A DNA stretch of 64,000 nt from Nectonema munidae (GCA_030549495.1 JAUIRK010000953.1:834001-898000); one strand, 5' to 3'. Counted from the stretch's first letter, positions 1 to 12,246 are shown. Program-made: numbers and translations. The notes: generated by a model from the sequence alone, not told the origin.

Positions 1-1274
1 TTTTATTCATAAATTTATCAATATCAAGAACATGTGAGTATTTATGACAAAAGGTATTTTCTTCAAATCACATGTATTATACTTTTGGTTTAAAAAATTC
101 AAGTATAGTTGTTTGTTCTGACTGAGGAACCCTTTCCATGCATTTTTTGTCCAGTACATCTTCAATATTTGCAATAGAACCGATCAAGTCAGACAAACCA
201 TGACGTAAAATAAATTCTTTTAAATTTGAAACTACTGCCACCGCTTCATTGAAATTGTTGACTGCTGTTTGTTCAACTTCTGGTGTGTTTTCGTCATCAC
301 TTTCTTCTGCTGCTGCATCATCTTCAAGGTGTTGTAAAATGTTAACCGCATGCTCATCCCAGTTGCGCTCTTCTGTGTTGCATGTGGCCAACTCCTCTTC
401 GATGCTGATAACCTCCTCCAAACCGTAGCCAAATAACTCACGGGACAGCTGATCAAGATGAATAAACTCCATGGACTCATCATCATCATTTTCACTTCCA
501 TTAACCACATTATCTCACCATGAATTTCTTCATTTTTGAAACCACACTCATTGAAACACTTTTTAATCGTCAAGGGCTTCACATCATTCCAGGACTGGTT
601 GATCCATAACACCGTATCTAGGATGTTGATTTCCTTGAGTAATTGACTACCATATTTTGAATTATCTTCATCCATCCGTTGAATAATTCGTCGAAGCTGA
701 CGCTTTCGGTACTTTAACTTCGTCGTCTGGATAATTCCCTGATCCATTGGCTGAGATTTTGAGGTGGTGTTGGGTGGGAAAAATATTAGCTTAACGTTCT
801 TCAAACAAATATTCGGGTGCGATGGTGCATTGTCGAGAAATAACAAAACCTTACGACCTTGAGGACGCATTTTCCGGTCGAACTTTTGGAGCCAGTCTTG
901 GAAAATTTGTGAGTTCATCCATGCCTTTCTATTTGCATAATAGCTGACAGGTAACTTCATGACATCAATATTTTTGAAACACCTTGGTTTTGCAGACTTT
1001 CCAATTACCAAAGGTTTCTCCTTCTCTCCGACAAAAAAAATGAACAACACCAACAATAAACAGTTGCCCGAAGGCAATGAACAAGCAGAAACTGACCACT
1101 ATAGACAGTGATAACTGCCAATTTCCTCCTGAAATGGTGGCCGTTGGCTACGTTAGACACGTGACCTTTCTATAGGGTGTCATTAACACGGGAAATTGAA
1201 CGGGACTGCCACAACGTGGCCACTATGGGGAAGTGGCCGTTCTCTCAAGGTGACCGCTAAGGCAGGTTTGACTG
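1..1274 (-). mobile_element. Tigger/pogo-family DNA transposon, internally deleted, left end outside window
   Basis: Reading leftwards, the element opens at 1274 with CAGTCAAACC next to a TA, the typical Tigger terminus and TA target site. A GC-rich 5' leader (about 1080-1270) runs straight into the middle of a DDE transposase, so the N-terminal HTH/CENP-B part is missing. The transposase continues from about 1077 to 510 (KPLVIGKSAKPRCFKN, then LLFLDNAPSHP with the second catalytic Asp, then PPNTTSKSQPMDQG). A one-base frameshift near 505-515 moves the acidic C-terminal part into the frame that ends at 77 (TTILEFFKPKV, a usual Tigger C-terminus). The 3' terminal repeat must lie left of base 1. 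It is clearly a dead copy, and the sequence resembles the Tigger4/6 group. Motifs are seen directly; subgroup is inference. Confidence 0.93.
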
Positions 1275-1276
1275 TA

Positions 1277-2250
1277 TTTTATAAAAATCTACAAATAAAT
1301 TTAGGTTCTGATAGTAGAGTGGTTTTATAATTGTCTTGGAAATTTTTACAAATTAAAGGTGAAAATTTGTCAAAATGTAACAAGCTTTAGTTTAAAATTG
1401 CCAAATATAAAAAATATACATCCTTCATCTGCTGGTAATGAAGCGCATGGAATATAAAAACAATAAAATGGTATTTCTCGAGTACTTATGATATAAGTAA
1501 TGTATTCTGAAAGCCCATAAAAAATGCTTTAATTTGGTATATCGCATGATGCATTTTGTTGAGAAATGTGAAAGTTATAAGCGTTTTAATATTTGACTAA
1601 GATTTAAGCTAGGAACACTACAAATAAACTAAGCGTACACTAGCCCGATAAATAAACCACACACGCGTGCTAAAGATGTGGTGGATGTGCGTATGTTAGA
1701 TAAGAATTCACTGCGCTCACAAACGCGTAATGCGACATGTGTTAATCTTTCTTCGCATAGTTATGCTCTAAAATCAATCAATAATGTGATTTATTCTTCG
1801 CACACTGTCGGTATAAATATAACGAATGCCCTTCGTTAAAAATTAGAAAGGTTGTATCTAAACTAAAAAAAATTGTTTCGAAATAAAAGTTGACTACGAT
1901 TATCCAACAAAACTTGTACATTCGATCGACATTTTTCACTATAAATGGACCGAATTCTACTACTACTATATACAATTAGAAGTTTCAAGTATCTCCCGCT
2001 ATCCTAGAAAATACAGATTATTTCTCTTATTCTTCCCAATGATGTTTGATTTAACGTTTCGAGGACTAGAATTCTGAAGAGTTTTGAAACATGGAATTTT
2101 CTGCTTTTACATATGTAATTTTTATTTCTTCAGACACTACTGTTAGACTACTCCTCACAGGGGTAAACGACTTTGACTTTCCCGGATTGAAGATTTGTAT
2201 GCAAAGTTTATGTTCAAGACTTACTCATATCTTCAATCACTCACTTTAAC
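1277..2250. other. AT-rich intergenic stretch
   Basis: No coding signal was found on either strand beyond short ORFs. A region of mixed composition with several CG dinucleotides (about 1640-1720) may be part of the promoter area of the downstream membrane-protein gene, but no core promoter element is convincing. A plausible acceptor (TTTCTTCAG at about 2126-2135) could begin a 5' UTR exon leading to the start at 2286. Confidence 0.4.
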
Positions 2251-2251
2251 A

Positions 2252-2289
2252 ATGTCCGATAAATCAGAGCAAAGATGAAGGGAGGATGA
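2252..2289 (+). promoter_or_regulatory. two chained upstream ORFs overlapping the main start codon
   Basis: An ATG at 2252 opens a nine-codon ORF (MSDKSEQR then TGA). Its stop overlaps a second ATG at 2275 in an ATGA. That second ORF (MKGG then TGA) ends in another ATGA at 2286-2289, which overlaps the main ATG at 2286. An in-frame stop (2247-2249) precedes the main ATG, supporting 2286 as the start. ATGA overlaps can allow termination-reinitiation, so leaky or coupled translation is possible. That function is inference. Confidence 0.5.
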
Positions 2290-5200
2290 ACAGTAGCAAT
2301 GAATCCATCTCATCGCCAACAGACATCCAAAAATCCTACGTCCCTCCACATTCGATCCAATTTATCGGCTTATTCCTAACTTCAGCGAGTCTCCTCATTC
2401 TGATCCTCATCCTTTGCTCACTCAGCTGCCATTTTATTTACTTGCACAGAAGTCACGCAAAAAAAAGGAGAGAAAGAAAGGCAGAGCTGAAGGAGGAACA
2501 TGTGTATGAAAATCACTTTGTCCAAGGACACGAATGGAAAAGCAATCACTTTCTTCCATCCTACTTGTCCACGTACGTGCCATTTTACTTCTGATTTCCC
2601 AGTCTAACCAGAAAGCTCGTTCTTTCTTAAGAGATTCAGTGAATGACAATAGTTTTAGTTTTCTGGCGTTGAGATAAGTTTGCCCGATAGAGATCATTTA
2701 TACCGTTTTTAGTTCCAATTTGTCTTTTTTCAATTCTATTTTGTCTTTTTCAATTCTATTTTCTCTTTTTGCAATTCTATTTTGTCCTTTTGCAATTCTA
2801 AACAAATAATTTTATGTATTTTTTGAAATAATTGTAAACGGCAATTAAAAAGAAAAGGCTAATTCAAAGTGGAAAATTTAATAATTAAGAAAGTAAATGA
2901 AAAATAAAAAAATTAAATAAATTAATTGCTAAATCCTTTTCAAAAATTTTGAAAATTTAAACTAATAAAAAGGGTAAAATATTAAAAAAAAGTTTAAATA
3001 AAAATAAAATATGTCAAAATAATATGAACACAACAACATCAAAAAATTAAATTGAGAATTGCAAATAGACAAAATATAATGGCAAAAGGACAAAATAGAA
3101 CTAAAAAGGGTATAGTAAATTTAAGGGTTCATAAAAAGAGCATTTGAACAGTAATAAAAAAAAATTTAGCCTGATTTAAGTTAATTACAGTGTAAACATA
3201 ATCTGATACATTTATTAAATTGAGTAGCCTAAAGCATTATAATTTTTCTAACCAGCCCTTCCAATTTTAATGTTAAAAAGGACCTTCTTCCAAATAAATG
3301 GAGATTCGTGACATATTGTATTAATAATAATAACTTCTGAAAAAAAATTTTCTCTAACGAAAATTACAATGACTTTTTTCAATATTCTCTTTTGAACACT
3401 TTTATACTCACAAATGAATGAAAGAATGGTTGTTTCAAAATTTTATACCTAAAATTTTTTAAATTCTATTAAAAAATGTCATCTCTGTTGGCTACAAAAG
3501 TTAATCATGTTTTGTATCATTCAAAAGTGTTGCATCATATTTCGGTTGAAACATTCGTGCATAAAATAAAAAAACCTCATTTATCTGATTAGAGTGCACA
3601 TGTTAGAATGCTAGAAATAAGACTATAGCATAATTATTCAGTTAGATTTTATATATTTTGACCTGACAAGGGGAGCATGGCTAAGCCCCCTCCCTCTCCC
3701 AAAGACGCCTCTGGTTAGAACTGATAATAACATATGAGCTATTATTTCATTTACCCCGTGTTCTTTAGAAACGAGGCGCTCATTTTTTTACAATTTCATC
3801 CTCTGGACCATTTTTCGAGCAAATACAGATGTATTTTTTGTTCAACCTGATGTTCTTGGTAAATATTTCCGCCATTTTATTTATTGATGTCTGTTACACA
3901 TGTGCTTCTGTTTCCTTCGCATATAAACTGGGTAAAAAATTCGGGACACCTTCGCAAACATGGGATTTATTTTATACATGCCTCATCTTTTAGTTATTCC
4001 CTCTCCAATCCAAATCAAGGAGATGTCAACTGCTGTGATAAGTCAGGTAAAACTACCTTTCAATTCATCTTCTCTCTATTTCCATTTTGGGGAATGTCAC
4101 ACTTTTGTGCTTACAGCATTGGCCTACACAACGTGCATAATTTTTAAATCAGTATTATATTCTATACCATTTTTAGTTCTTCTTTGTCTTTTTGAAGCAA
4201 AAAAAGGCATTTATTTGAAAGGACTAACATTTGAATATAAAAATCATATAAGGTAGGTTGTTTATACAATCCATTTTAATTAAATCCAATATAAAATACA
4301 AAAATTCATTAGAGATAGGTTAAGTCTCTCTAAAAGACAAATTAAAAATCAATGTATCCCTATTAGATGAAATTTTTGCAATCTAGACACACTAAGTCAG
4401 ATTAGTTCGCAATCTGGGAGGCATTCTCGGCTTGAAAGGAATTTAACAGTTCATCCAGGGAAGGAAAACTTTTAAACTACAAACCGTCACACTCTAACTA
4501 AGGAGAGTATAGGAGAGATGAAAGAATCAAAATTTCTATTTGTTTTTAAATGTGAATAATTCCATTATAAAAATATTACATGTATAATTAAGGTTGTCTC
4601 CAGTCGTCTTGACTGAACACTGATATGAAAGAAATGTGAAGATTTCCCGTTTTATATTACGATTATTTTGGATGTAACATATTTTCAAATGCCAATTGTG
4701 AGGATGATCCATTTTGGAAAGTTGACAAATGATCAAAGAGCGCTCTTGGAGTAAAAATGTTGGGAAGCAGCAGCGCTAAGGAATGTTTTCAAAATTAAAA
4801 GAAGCAACACATTTTGTTCAAGTTTTAGAATGAAAACATTGGAGGTTGTGAACAAAAATGATGACGTTTGATTTGGTATACCTATTATTTAAAGGGAAAC
4901 TGAACCCAGTGTCTTAGCAAGAGTTCAAGGGGAGGGCCGACCATTCCCGAGCTGCACAATTTAATTCGCCTCACTTTGTTTCGTTATTTTGATTACGTAT
5001 ATATACCTGTATTGTTAACTTTTGGTCATTTTGAAGTGTTAATACAACTTTTGGGTCTTTTCGTTTAAACAGCCAAATCAATTAATCACAATTTCGTCTG
5101 CCTTAATTATGTCCTGGTTGCTATAATATTAATAACTATAATTAAAATAACCTAATAAGTAAATATAATTAACTATAAAAGGCAGACGAAATGGTGATTA

Positions 5201-8200
5201 CTTGATGTGGCCGTCCAAACAAAAAGACCCCACTCAGCTCCACTTATTCAAAAGGTCCAAATTTGTATAAAATTTTGGATTCAAAATTAAAAATAGAATT
5301 AATGGACTAAATAATTAATTAACTAAAAAACTATTTCATAATTTGATTTTAAGTCAATTTTAACTATGACTAACTAGACTAAACTAAAAATATTTCATAA
5401 TTAGATTGTTGGATAAATTTGATGAAAGTGTAAATACGCAATTTCTTTTTCCAATTTGGCTAGGGATAGAATACGCAAGATCATTTTAAGTATGGGTATA
5501 CTTGCGTGAAGAAGACACATGAACATCATCTTTTCGACATGAAATGAAGCCAAACTCTTGTAAACGAATTTGAAAATCTGTTCACTGGCAGCTGTGCTCT
5601 TTGACGATGCGTTTTTCTCCATTTCGTAGTGCAAGCAGGTGCCTTGTCGTTCGCGCATGAAGATTAAGAAGATATTTCACAAAGAAACGCGAAAATATTT
5701 CTAAAGAATGCGAAGAATATAAAAATCGTTTTATGAGTTGGCGCTAAAAGAGTTATAAATCTAAGCTGTCAGAACTGCAGGACGTTCTCCATATTGTGCA
5801 TGGTATGCAAAACAAACTAAAAATTAATTAATAATAATAGTATAAAATAATTTCCTCAGTCAGACTAAACATCTCAAAACACGGCAAATAATTTTAAAGC
5901 ACTATAAAAAAGATGGTTATAGAGTTAAAACCCCAAAAAAAATTCGAAAGTTTTAAAGAGTTTTTAGGATCTTTTTTGTAGTGCTTTAGAAATATTTGTC
6001 GTTTTTTGCAATTTTTTGAGGTGATTTGGGATTTTTGCGTTATTTTGTAATGTTTGGAGATGCTTGGGGTGTTTTGAGGAATTTTTAAGATCTCTTTTGT
6101 AGTGCCTTAGAATTATTTGCCGTGTTTGGGGATGTTTTAAGGTGCTTTCGGTTATTTGTGGGTGTTTTGGGATTTTTAGTCTAACCCTTTTTTTGTAGTG
6201 CTTTATAACTATTTGGGGTGTTTTGGCGTATTTTGGGGTGCTTCCTGTTATTTCTGGGTGTTTCGGAGTTTTTATCTCACCCTCTTTTTTTGTAGTGCTT
6301 TAGAATTATTTGGGGTGTTTAGCCTGACCCAGTTTCCTTGGTAAATGAAATAAAAGAGTTATGCAAAAAATTTGCAAGCACGCTCATTTATAACTAGATT
6401 TTGAATGAATTTTATCCTATCGTTTATTTACGCGATACTGCTTTCGTAAACGTATTGCAATTGTTCAGCTTTCAAGATTTTAAGTCTCCCAAGTATACGC
6501 TTAGTAGAGTTGGGTGTAGACTTAGAGCCCGTATATACGCATCGGTACACCGAGATCAGACATTTTAGTTGAGCTTGTGTGGGTAAGGACGTCCAAACAA
6601 GAACTCTCTTGAAGTGCATTTGCGATTTTTGAATAAAAAATGTTTTTATGTCTCTTTACAAATTTTTTTTTAAAAAAATATATATATTTTTTTTAATTTT
6701 ATCTTTGAATAAATGCTATATCCCAATACATTTATATCGGCTACACTAGCAAGGCGAATTTTTTTTTTCACCTAAAAATGGAATTCCGTTATATATGAGG
6801 CACCATAAGAGTTAGCAAAGTTAAAAATAAAATAATTTTAATAGTTTGTTTTAAAATAGAACCAAAATTTATTTTTCTTTAAAAAAATATCCTTTACTTT
6901 TCGATCACGTCAATCAAAAAAATTGTTGAAGCACTTTGGGAGTTCAAAGATGCTCCAAACATGAAAACAAAAAAGTATTAGTTATACACAACCATTTTAT
7001 GTTTCATTTTTACAACAACAAAATATTCGTGGTGTGGACTTGTCTAATTTTTTGGTTAACAAATATAAATGCACTACTAAATCTAAAAAGTGGTACTGGC
7101 CATTTTTTTACGGATAGCATTCCTTAAAACCTACTTTCCTTGTAAATTGAATGATCTTAATTCCCAAAATTTTAAAAAATTTTTGCTCTTAAATATTTGA
7201 TGTCTGAATAAGTGCGTCTTGTAAATATTTGTTTGTGAAAAAGTTTTGGTTTTTATGCGAAAATTTAACTTTCTCATCTCAAAATGATTTTGGTTGATGC
7301 GGGTAAGCCCGAGTGAATTTTTCCGGGCATATTTAAATCGTGCAGTACTCTTAATTTCATACTACAAGTATCAAGTGAAGCTTAAAGTATATTTATAATG
7401 TTCATTTTTAAAACATTAGACCTGTAAAAGGAGTAAATATGCGCCATTTTTAATGTGGATGCGGTCCTCAATGATAACACTCTGAAAGCGTGTGAATAAA
7501 ATTAATAACTACACTTCACAATGTGTTAGAACGCTATTTCTCTACACTCTGAATTTTACCACTCTGTTTCGTAACTAATTTTTCATTAAAAGTGCATCTT
7601 TTACGCCATCTTTACTTCCGTATAGGAAAGGACGTGAAATTTGAACTCAATGCGAAAAAACATCATGTATGCCATTCAGAAGTTTCTAAATTTTACGAAC
7701 AGAATAATTCAAATGAAGCAGGTATGCCACAAACTTTTTATTACACCTCTTTTTTGTTGAAATCGCCTATATCTAGGACGAAAAACTCTAATTTTTTGAC
7801 GAAATGGTTGCAATGTGGCTAAACTATTTTCCACGTCATTAGTGAGATAGTATCCTAATATTAGTGGTATCTTTAATAAAGCGCGCAAAAATTGAATTAT
7901 TATTGCATAGCTTATTATTTTTGAAATCTAGATGTATTTTGAAATCCTTATCTTTGCTTCAGCACTGGAACGAGAAGGAAAAGTTTGCAAAATGAAGAAT
8001 TGTTAAAAGTACTATTGTGGAAAAGAGATTAAAAAAATTTTTTTAATATAATTAAGATATGAAAGAAAAGCTTTAAAAGCAAATTTGATATTTTGCTATT
8101 TTGAACATCTAAAACAAATTTTGGTATAAAATTAAAAAATATTTCTTTAATCTTGCACAACACTGTACTAAAAGACATATAATGGTTTAAAAACCTAAAA

Positions 8201-9112
8201 TGTGAAAACTAGTCTTTCTAGTGTTAAGGATTTTTTGGTAAAGACAATAATTTAACGCTTATTAGCCATATGATGCATGGAATTATTTTTATTATTATAA
8301 TCAAAATCTTTTTGTTTGCTAACACGAATCAAGGAAATAAAATGAGGGTAAATTGAAAGCTTCTGCATCAATGAATCGCAAAATATACCGTGTTATGTTT
8401 AGATCAAATTAAAAGTTGCATTCTACTCGGCAACGTGATCCCATTTGTCCAGCACACGTCACTCTCACATGTATAAAGAAGTGATTCAAAAATTACTTCA
8501 AGCGAAGGAAACATCATGCATATTCAAATATCTCGACCAGCCAATCAAAATGAAGGAATTAGCGTATAATTTTGGGAAAACTTTTTACCAAGTATAATGA
8601 CTATAAGCCACTTTTGCCCGACCATCTTTTGTCGTTTAAAACTTTTGAGATTTTTAGCAGAAGCGAATAAGTCCTCTTTTGGATTTAGGAAAGATGAAGA
8701 ATATTTTTGTATATTTTGAAAAGGGAATAATACATTTGATTTTCGTAGAGAGTGGCTTTTATGGAGAAATTTCAGATACAAATTTCACATTATCGCATGA
8801 CAAGGTTTCAAGCAAAAAGAGCAAACGCACAAACCTTTTAGATGCCTTGTCAAACTTAGCAGGAGGCAATATGCACGCATTTCACAAGAATTCCTTCGAC
8901 TTTTGCACTGAACTCAACCAAAATAGTAAGCCCTATCTCATATGAATTGCGTCATATTCAACTTTTTCTTCTGTCATTCATACACTTAACATTATTTGAT
9001 AGGCCCAATTCAGTATGCGATACGCCACTCAATAAATTTTACTTGTACAAACTGCAGATATAAGATTTTCAAACTTCGCTGGACAACTGTTTGCAAAAAT
9101 TGTATATACTAG
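2286..9112 (+). CDS. five-exon gene: small single-pass membrane protein with C-terminal four-Cys motif
   Basis: I do not recognise the family. Exons: 2286-2572, 3994-4046, 7626-7721, 8749-8925 and 9003-9112 (TAG at 9110-9112). Splice sites include GTACGT after exon 1, GTAAAA, GTATGC and GTAAGC, with acceptors ending CTTTTAG, CGTATAG, TTCGTAG and TTGATAG. Every junction keeps phase, giving about 240 residues. Residues 26-53 form one strongly hydrophobic helix followed by a basic stretch (HAKKRRERK), so the N-terminus with two NxS sequons should be outside and the rest cytosolic, without a cleaved signal. The middle is hydrophilic (SKKSKRTN around 167-174). The end carries C219-X2-C222-X12-C235-X2-C238, which could bind a metal. 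A poly(A) signal AATAAA sits at 9379-9384. Alternatively exon 5 could splice at 9101 to an exon starting at 9617, losing the last Cys. The introns hold MITEs. Confidence 0.68.
2699..3113. mobile_element. MITE with long imperfect terminal inverted repeats (TATACC...TTTTTAGTTC family)
   Basis: The left end (TATACCGTTTTTAGTTCCAA) is mirrored by the right end (GAACTAAAAAGGGTATA at about 3097-3113). Inside each arm the motif TTTTGCAATTCTATTTTGTC and its complement recur several times. No ORF. It lies in intron 1 of the membrane-protein gene. Related ends occur near 4160, 27670-27848 and 33300-33370. The superfamily is not clear from the ends. Confidence 0.65.
5020..5261. mobile_element. foldback MITE
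   Basis: Two arms of roughly 90 bases (about 5020-5108 and 5171-5261) are reverse complements of each other with scattered mismatches. The best block includes ACAATTTCGTCTGCCTT against AAGGCAGACGAAATGGTG, then GGGTCTTTTCGTTT against its complement further out. The short spacer is very AT-rich and there is no coding capacity. It lies in intron 2 of the membrane-protein gene. Confidence 0.65.
5857..6332. mobile_element. MITE containing an internal tandem array, with TTTCCT flanks
   Basis: The ends resemble each other in inverse orientation: CAGTCAGACTAAACA on the left and TGTTTAGCCTGACCCAG on the right. Both are flanked by TTTCCT (5851-5856 and 6333-6338), a likely target duplication. The left arm is followed, in opposite orientation, by at least four units of about 95-117 bases that each contain TTTTTGTAGTGCTTTAGAA and an ATTTGGGGTGTTTTG-like block (near 5975, 6092, 6193 and 6290). 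A hAT-type origin is possible. Confidence 0.6.
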
Positions 9113-9616
9113 AGTACGGGTTGGATATGCCGACCTATTAAGTTCATTAATACTGAGAGACAAAATTAGTATCACTATACTAATTAGTAGACGATACTAA
9201 AGTTTTATTTTTCACAAATCGACTAAGTAATTCGATCAGCAATTATTTTCTTTGATTGAGTTTAGAAAGCATAAAAAACATCACAATTTTTCTATATTCT
9301 TATTTCTTAACACAAATGATAAAAATTACGTTGTGTTATAGGCTTTTGCACAAGTGGCAAAAACATTTTAAAAACTATAATAAATCCAAAAATAACATAA
9401 AATTGCACTTTAACAAATTTGAACTCACCAAACTTTAACAGTCGTCTGACACAAAAAAACATCTGGACATACATACATAGTACGTAATACATATTGACAT
9501 TAGAAACCGATACACTCAAACACTTAAATCCCCAAAACAGCGGCATAGCGCTTTAGGTTTAAGAAAATGGTGAAACATTTTCTTTATGTATAAAAGATCA
9601 TAATTTGTTTAAATAG

Positions 9617-10132
9617 ATTTTACTCACAGATCAAACTCTTTACCCTTGAACAAGCACGCTAAAGAAGAAGTTAATAAGCATTTTGAAAGCCTGGAAACTC
9701 AACTCAAAGAGGATAAGGACGCAAAAATGGAGTGCTCTCTGTCTTCCAGTCAAGAACTCAATGAAAATGGGGAGAAAGGAAACTGCAGGAGTGTTGAGGA
9801 GAAAGAGTGCACAAACAAATTCAACAGTTGCATGGCCAGATACTACAAAGGCGAAGCGCCACCATCTTTTTTAGACCATCAAAATTTCTTCCGAGACAAG
9901 GAATTAAGTTCCCTTTTTTCTCGATCTCCAATCTCCCAGCAGCCGTCCACTTCACAAGAATTGACATCCACTCTTCGCTGTCCAGACCCAAGTGAGAAGG
10001 CGAGAAGGATGTTCTCAACACCTCCAAATTCTTCCTTTTCATCAGCGCTTTCTCTGAATTACAGCATCGATGAAGAATTCAACAAGGTTATTCAGGAAAT
10101 ACAGGATATGAACTGTGAGGATACTGAAAATG
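9617..10132 (+). CDS. long internal exon of an unidentified gene
   Basis: One open frame of about 170 codons has non-AT-rich codon use. It could begin at acceptor AAATAG (exon start 9617) or TCACAG (9630) and ends at donor G|GTAACG after 10132, leaving one base. The product piece is hydrophilic. It opens with a Lys/Glu-rich possible coiled coil (KEEVNKHFESLETQLKEDK), then Ser/Pro-rich stretches, a basic SEKARRMFSTPP site and an acidic SIDEEFNKVIQEIQDMN helix. No domain is recognised. The 9617 acceptor would accept phase from base 9101 of the membrane-protein gene. At the other end the phase fits a candidate exon at 13703. Which gene it belongs to is unresolved. Confidence 0.6.
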
Positions 10133-10769
10133 GTAACGATTTTTTCATCCGTTTCTTACAATAACCTTAGTCTGATGATTGATTGCTCTCATCATCGCAT
10201 GATTGCTTGAAAAGTAATCACTCTTACTTCTCTTACTTTTGAACAAATTTTGAAAATCGTTTGATTTAAATATAAGGCGGCTAAAATTTGACTGTCTTTA
10301 ATTTTCACCAAAAAATATGTAGACATCATTACTAAGTTGTAGTTTTGGGTGAAATGAAAAAGTTTTTTTAAATATAAATGGAATGAATTCTTTAAACGAA
10401 GGCAAAAATAATCGTAAAGCACTTGAAGTGAGAGTAAAATAAGAACGATATTTTAATTATAAGAAAGACGAAATCATCATACAAGGACTTTGTATGATCT
10501 TGCTTCAGATTTTCGATAACATTTTTAATACTATTAACAAATCAATGAATATTGTTCTGATTAATTCTATAAATTTCTTGTTTTTGCGTGAAAACATTAT
10601 CTATACTTTGAAACTAATATTGCTTTTACTTGATGGTCTATGTGATATTAGAGAAAATAGAAAGTAAAACCTCTGTAAAGTTATGTAATATACACGCTCA
10701 ATTATGCTATGATTTTGCGAGGGGGGGTTAACACTAATTCTAATATTTAAACCAAGTTTTTGTATTACT

Positions 10770-11157
10770 CTAATATTAAAATCAAATTTATGGCTTGTGT
10801 TAATACTAACTTCTTCTTCTTCTTCTTCATCTTATCCCCTTATTGGGGGTCGATGGCTTTGCTCCGTTCTCTCCAAAGCTTTCTGTCTGTATCATCGCTT
10901 TCTTTCAAACCAAATTTTTTCATACTTTCTTCCAAATCATCTCCCCATCTCATTCTTTGCCTTCCTCTTTTCCTTTTAGCTGCTCATCGTATGCTTTCCT
11001 TATTTTCTCATCTTTTCCATACCATCTCATTTTGTTCTTAAACGCAAATTCGAAATGGGCTTTGCACCGCACTAAAATATTTGAATCTTAGAAGATAGAT
11101 TAGGTAATACTAATTCTAATATTAAAATCAAATTTATGGCTTTGTTAATACTAACTC
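10770..11157. repeat. pair of ~43-bp direct repeats flanking a LINE fragment
   Basis: A block reading CTAATATTAAAATCAAATTT then ATGGCTT and GTTAATACTAACT occurs at about 10770-10812 and again at about 11114-11157, with only one or two differences. It brackets the LINE 3' fragment. Either this is a very long target-site duplication or an older local duplication into which the LINE inserted. Confidence 0.7.
10812..11090 (-). mobile_element. RTE-like non-LTR retrotransposon, 3' end only
   Basis: Read leftwards, the segment encodes the C-terminal tail typical of RTE-type LINE proteins. A piece NKMRWYGKDEKIRKAYDEQL is followed after a frameshift by GRQRMRWGDDLEE, then TDRKLWRERSKAIDPQ and a stop near 10845. 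The 3' end is a (GAA)n tract at about 10811-10830. The W-x-D-D-L and DRKLWR motifs are the basis for the call. The reverse transcriptase and endonuclease are absent (5'-truncated). Clade assignment is inference. Confidence 0.8.
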
Positions 11158-12170
11158 TAATCACTTTAGATTTTTTTTAGTGCTTGACAGACATATTTAG
11201 GTTTATGTAAACATGGTTTTTTTTAATGTAAGTAAATAAACCTTTTGAAACACTTTTGATATCACTTTTTATGTCTAAATTACTACCATGACAACTTTTT
11301 TTTCCATTTTAATATTTTATTTCATCATTTTGTTGGGTGTAATTTAGTGATCAATAAATTCTTTCTTTATTAAAATCAAGTTTTTGTGTTTAAAAGAGAG
11401 GGGGTTCTGTCCTCTTTCTCATTTTGAGAGAAGGAATTTTGTCCAGGGGGCTTTTGTTCGGACCCCCCTAAGGTACCTATTTATATATAAGTATCCTAGA
11501 AAAATATTTTACTGCGGTACAAACCCCATTTGGAATTCCTAAGACTTGTAAAATTATTCTGAAATTATTTAAAAAAATTTAAGACATATTATCGCACCTC
11601 AAACTTCAACAAATGAGCATTTATTGATAATAATATAAAACAAACAATGTATCAATAAATTCAGCACAATAATTTCAAGTTGTTTCAAAAAAATTGAGGA
11701 TTGATCAAAATGTTGACAATATCTTACTTTATTTTTGCGTCTGTCTACGAAATCTTATAAATTTATTTTAGTGCACTTACAAATGTTTGTTTCTTTCAAT
11801 TAAAGAGAGGGAGGAGGGTTGCCTATAGAATCTTGTTTTGAACACCACGTGCTTGATTTTGAATCTTAGAATTCCATCTTTACTCTTCATAGAAACTATT
11901 CAATGACCACAAAGTAGTGATGAAAACATTAACCGCTATCTTACGCGGAATATAAAAAGTGATCACAGTTTCTACTTTGCATGCTTTTTCTTTCAATGCA
12001 TAACTTTACCATCCTTGATTATTAAAATAGCATTGGATCCTGGTAAAATTGCTACCTTCGTAGTAAATTTGGTTTCAATGAGATAGAGATCTTACTAATT
12101 ATCGACAGAAAATTTTTAAGTTCTCTATATCATTGGAATGTTATCTGAAATTACTACTTCTTATTTTCAG

Positions 12171-12246
12171 TGATCCAGGCTTACTGAGCCAGATTAGGGA
12201 GTCGGAAGAATCTAAGATTTTAATGGATCTAGAGTCGAAGTTTTAA
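12171..12246 (+). CDS. candidate terminal exon, unassigned
   Basis: A very good acceptor (TACTTCTTATTTTCAG) precedes 24 open codons (DPGLLSQIRESEESKILMDL and a few more) and a TAA. The codon use looks coding, but the phase (one leading base) fits none of the upstream exons found here. It could be an isolated exon of an undetected gene or chance. Confidence 0.3.

Noticed and set aside
12171-12246. Joining this exon to the exon ending at 10132
   Set aside because: The junction shifts the frame and stops after five codons, so it is not supported as a normal continuation.
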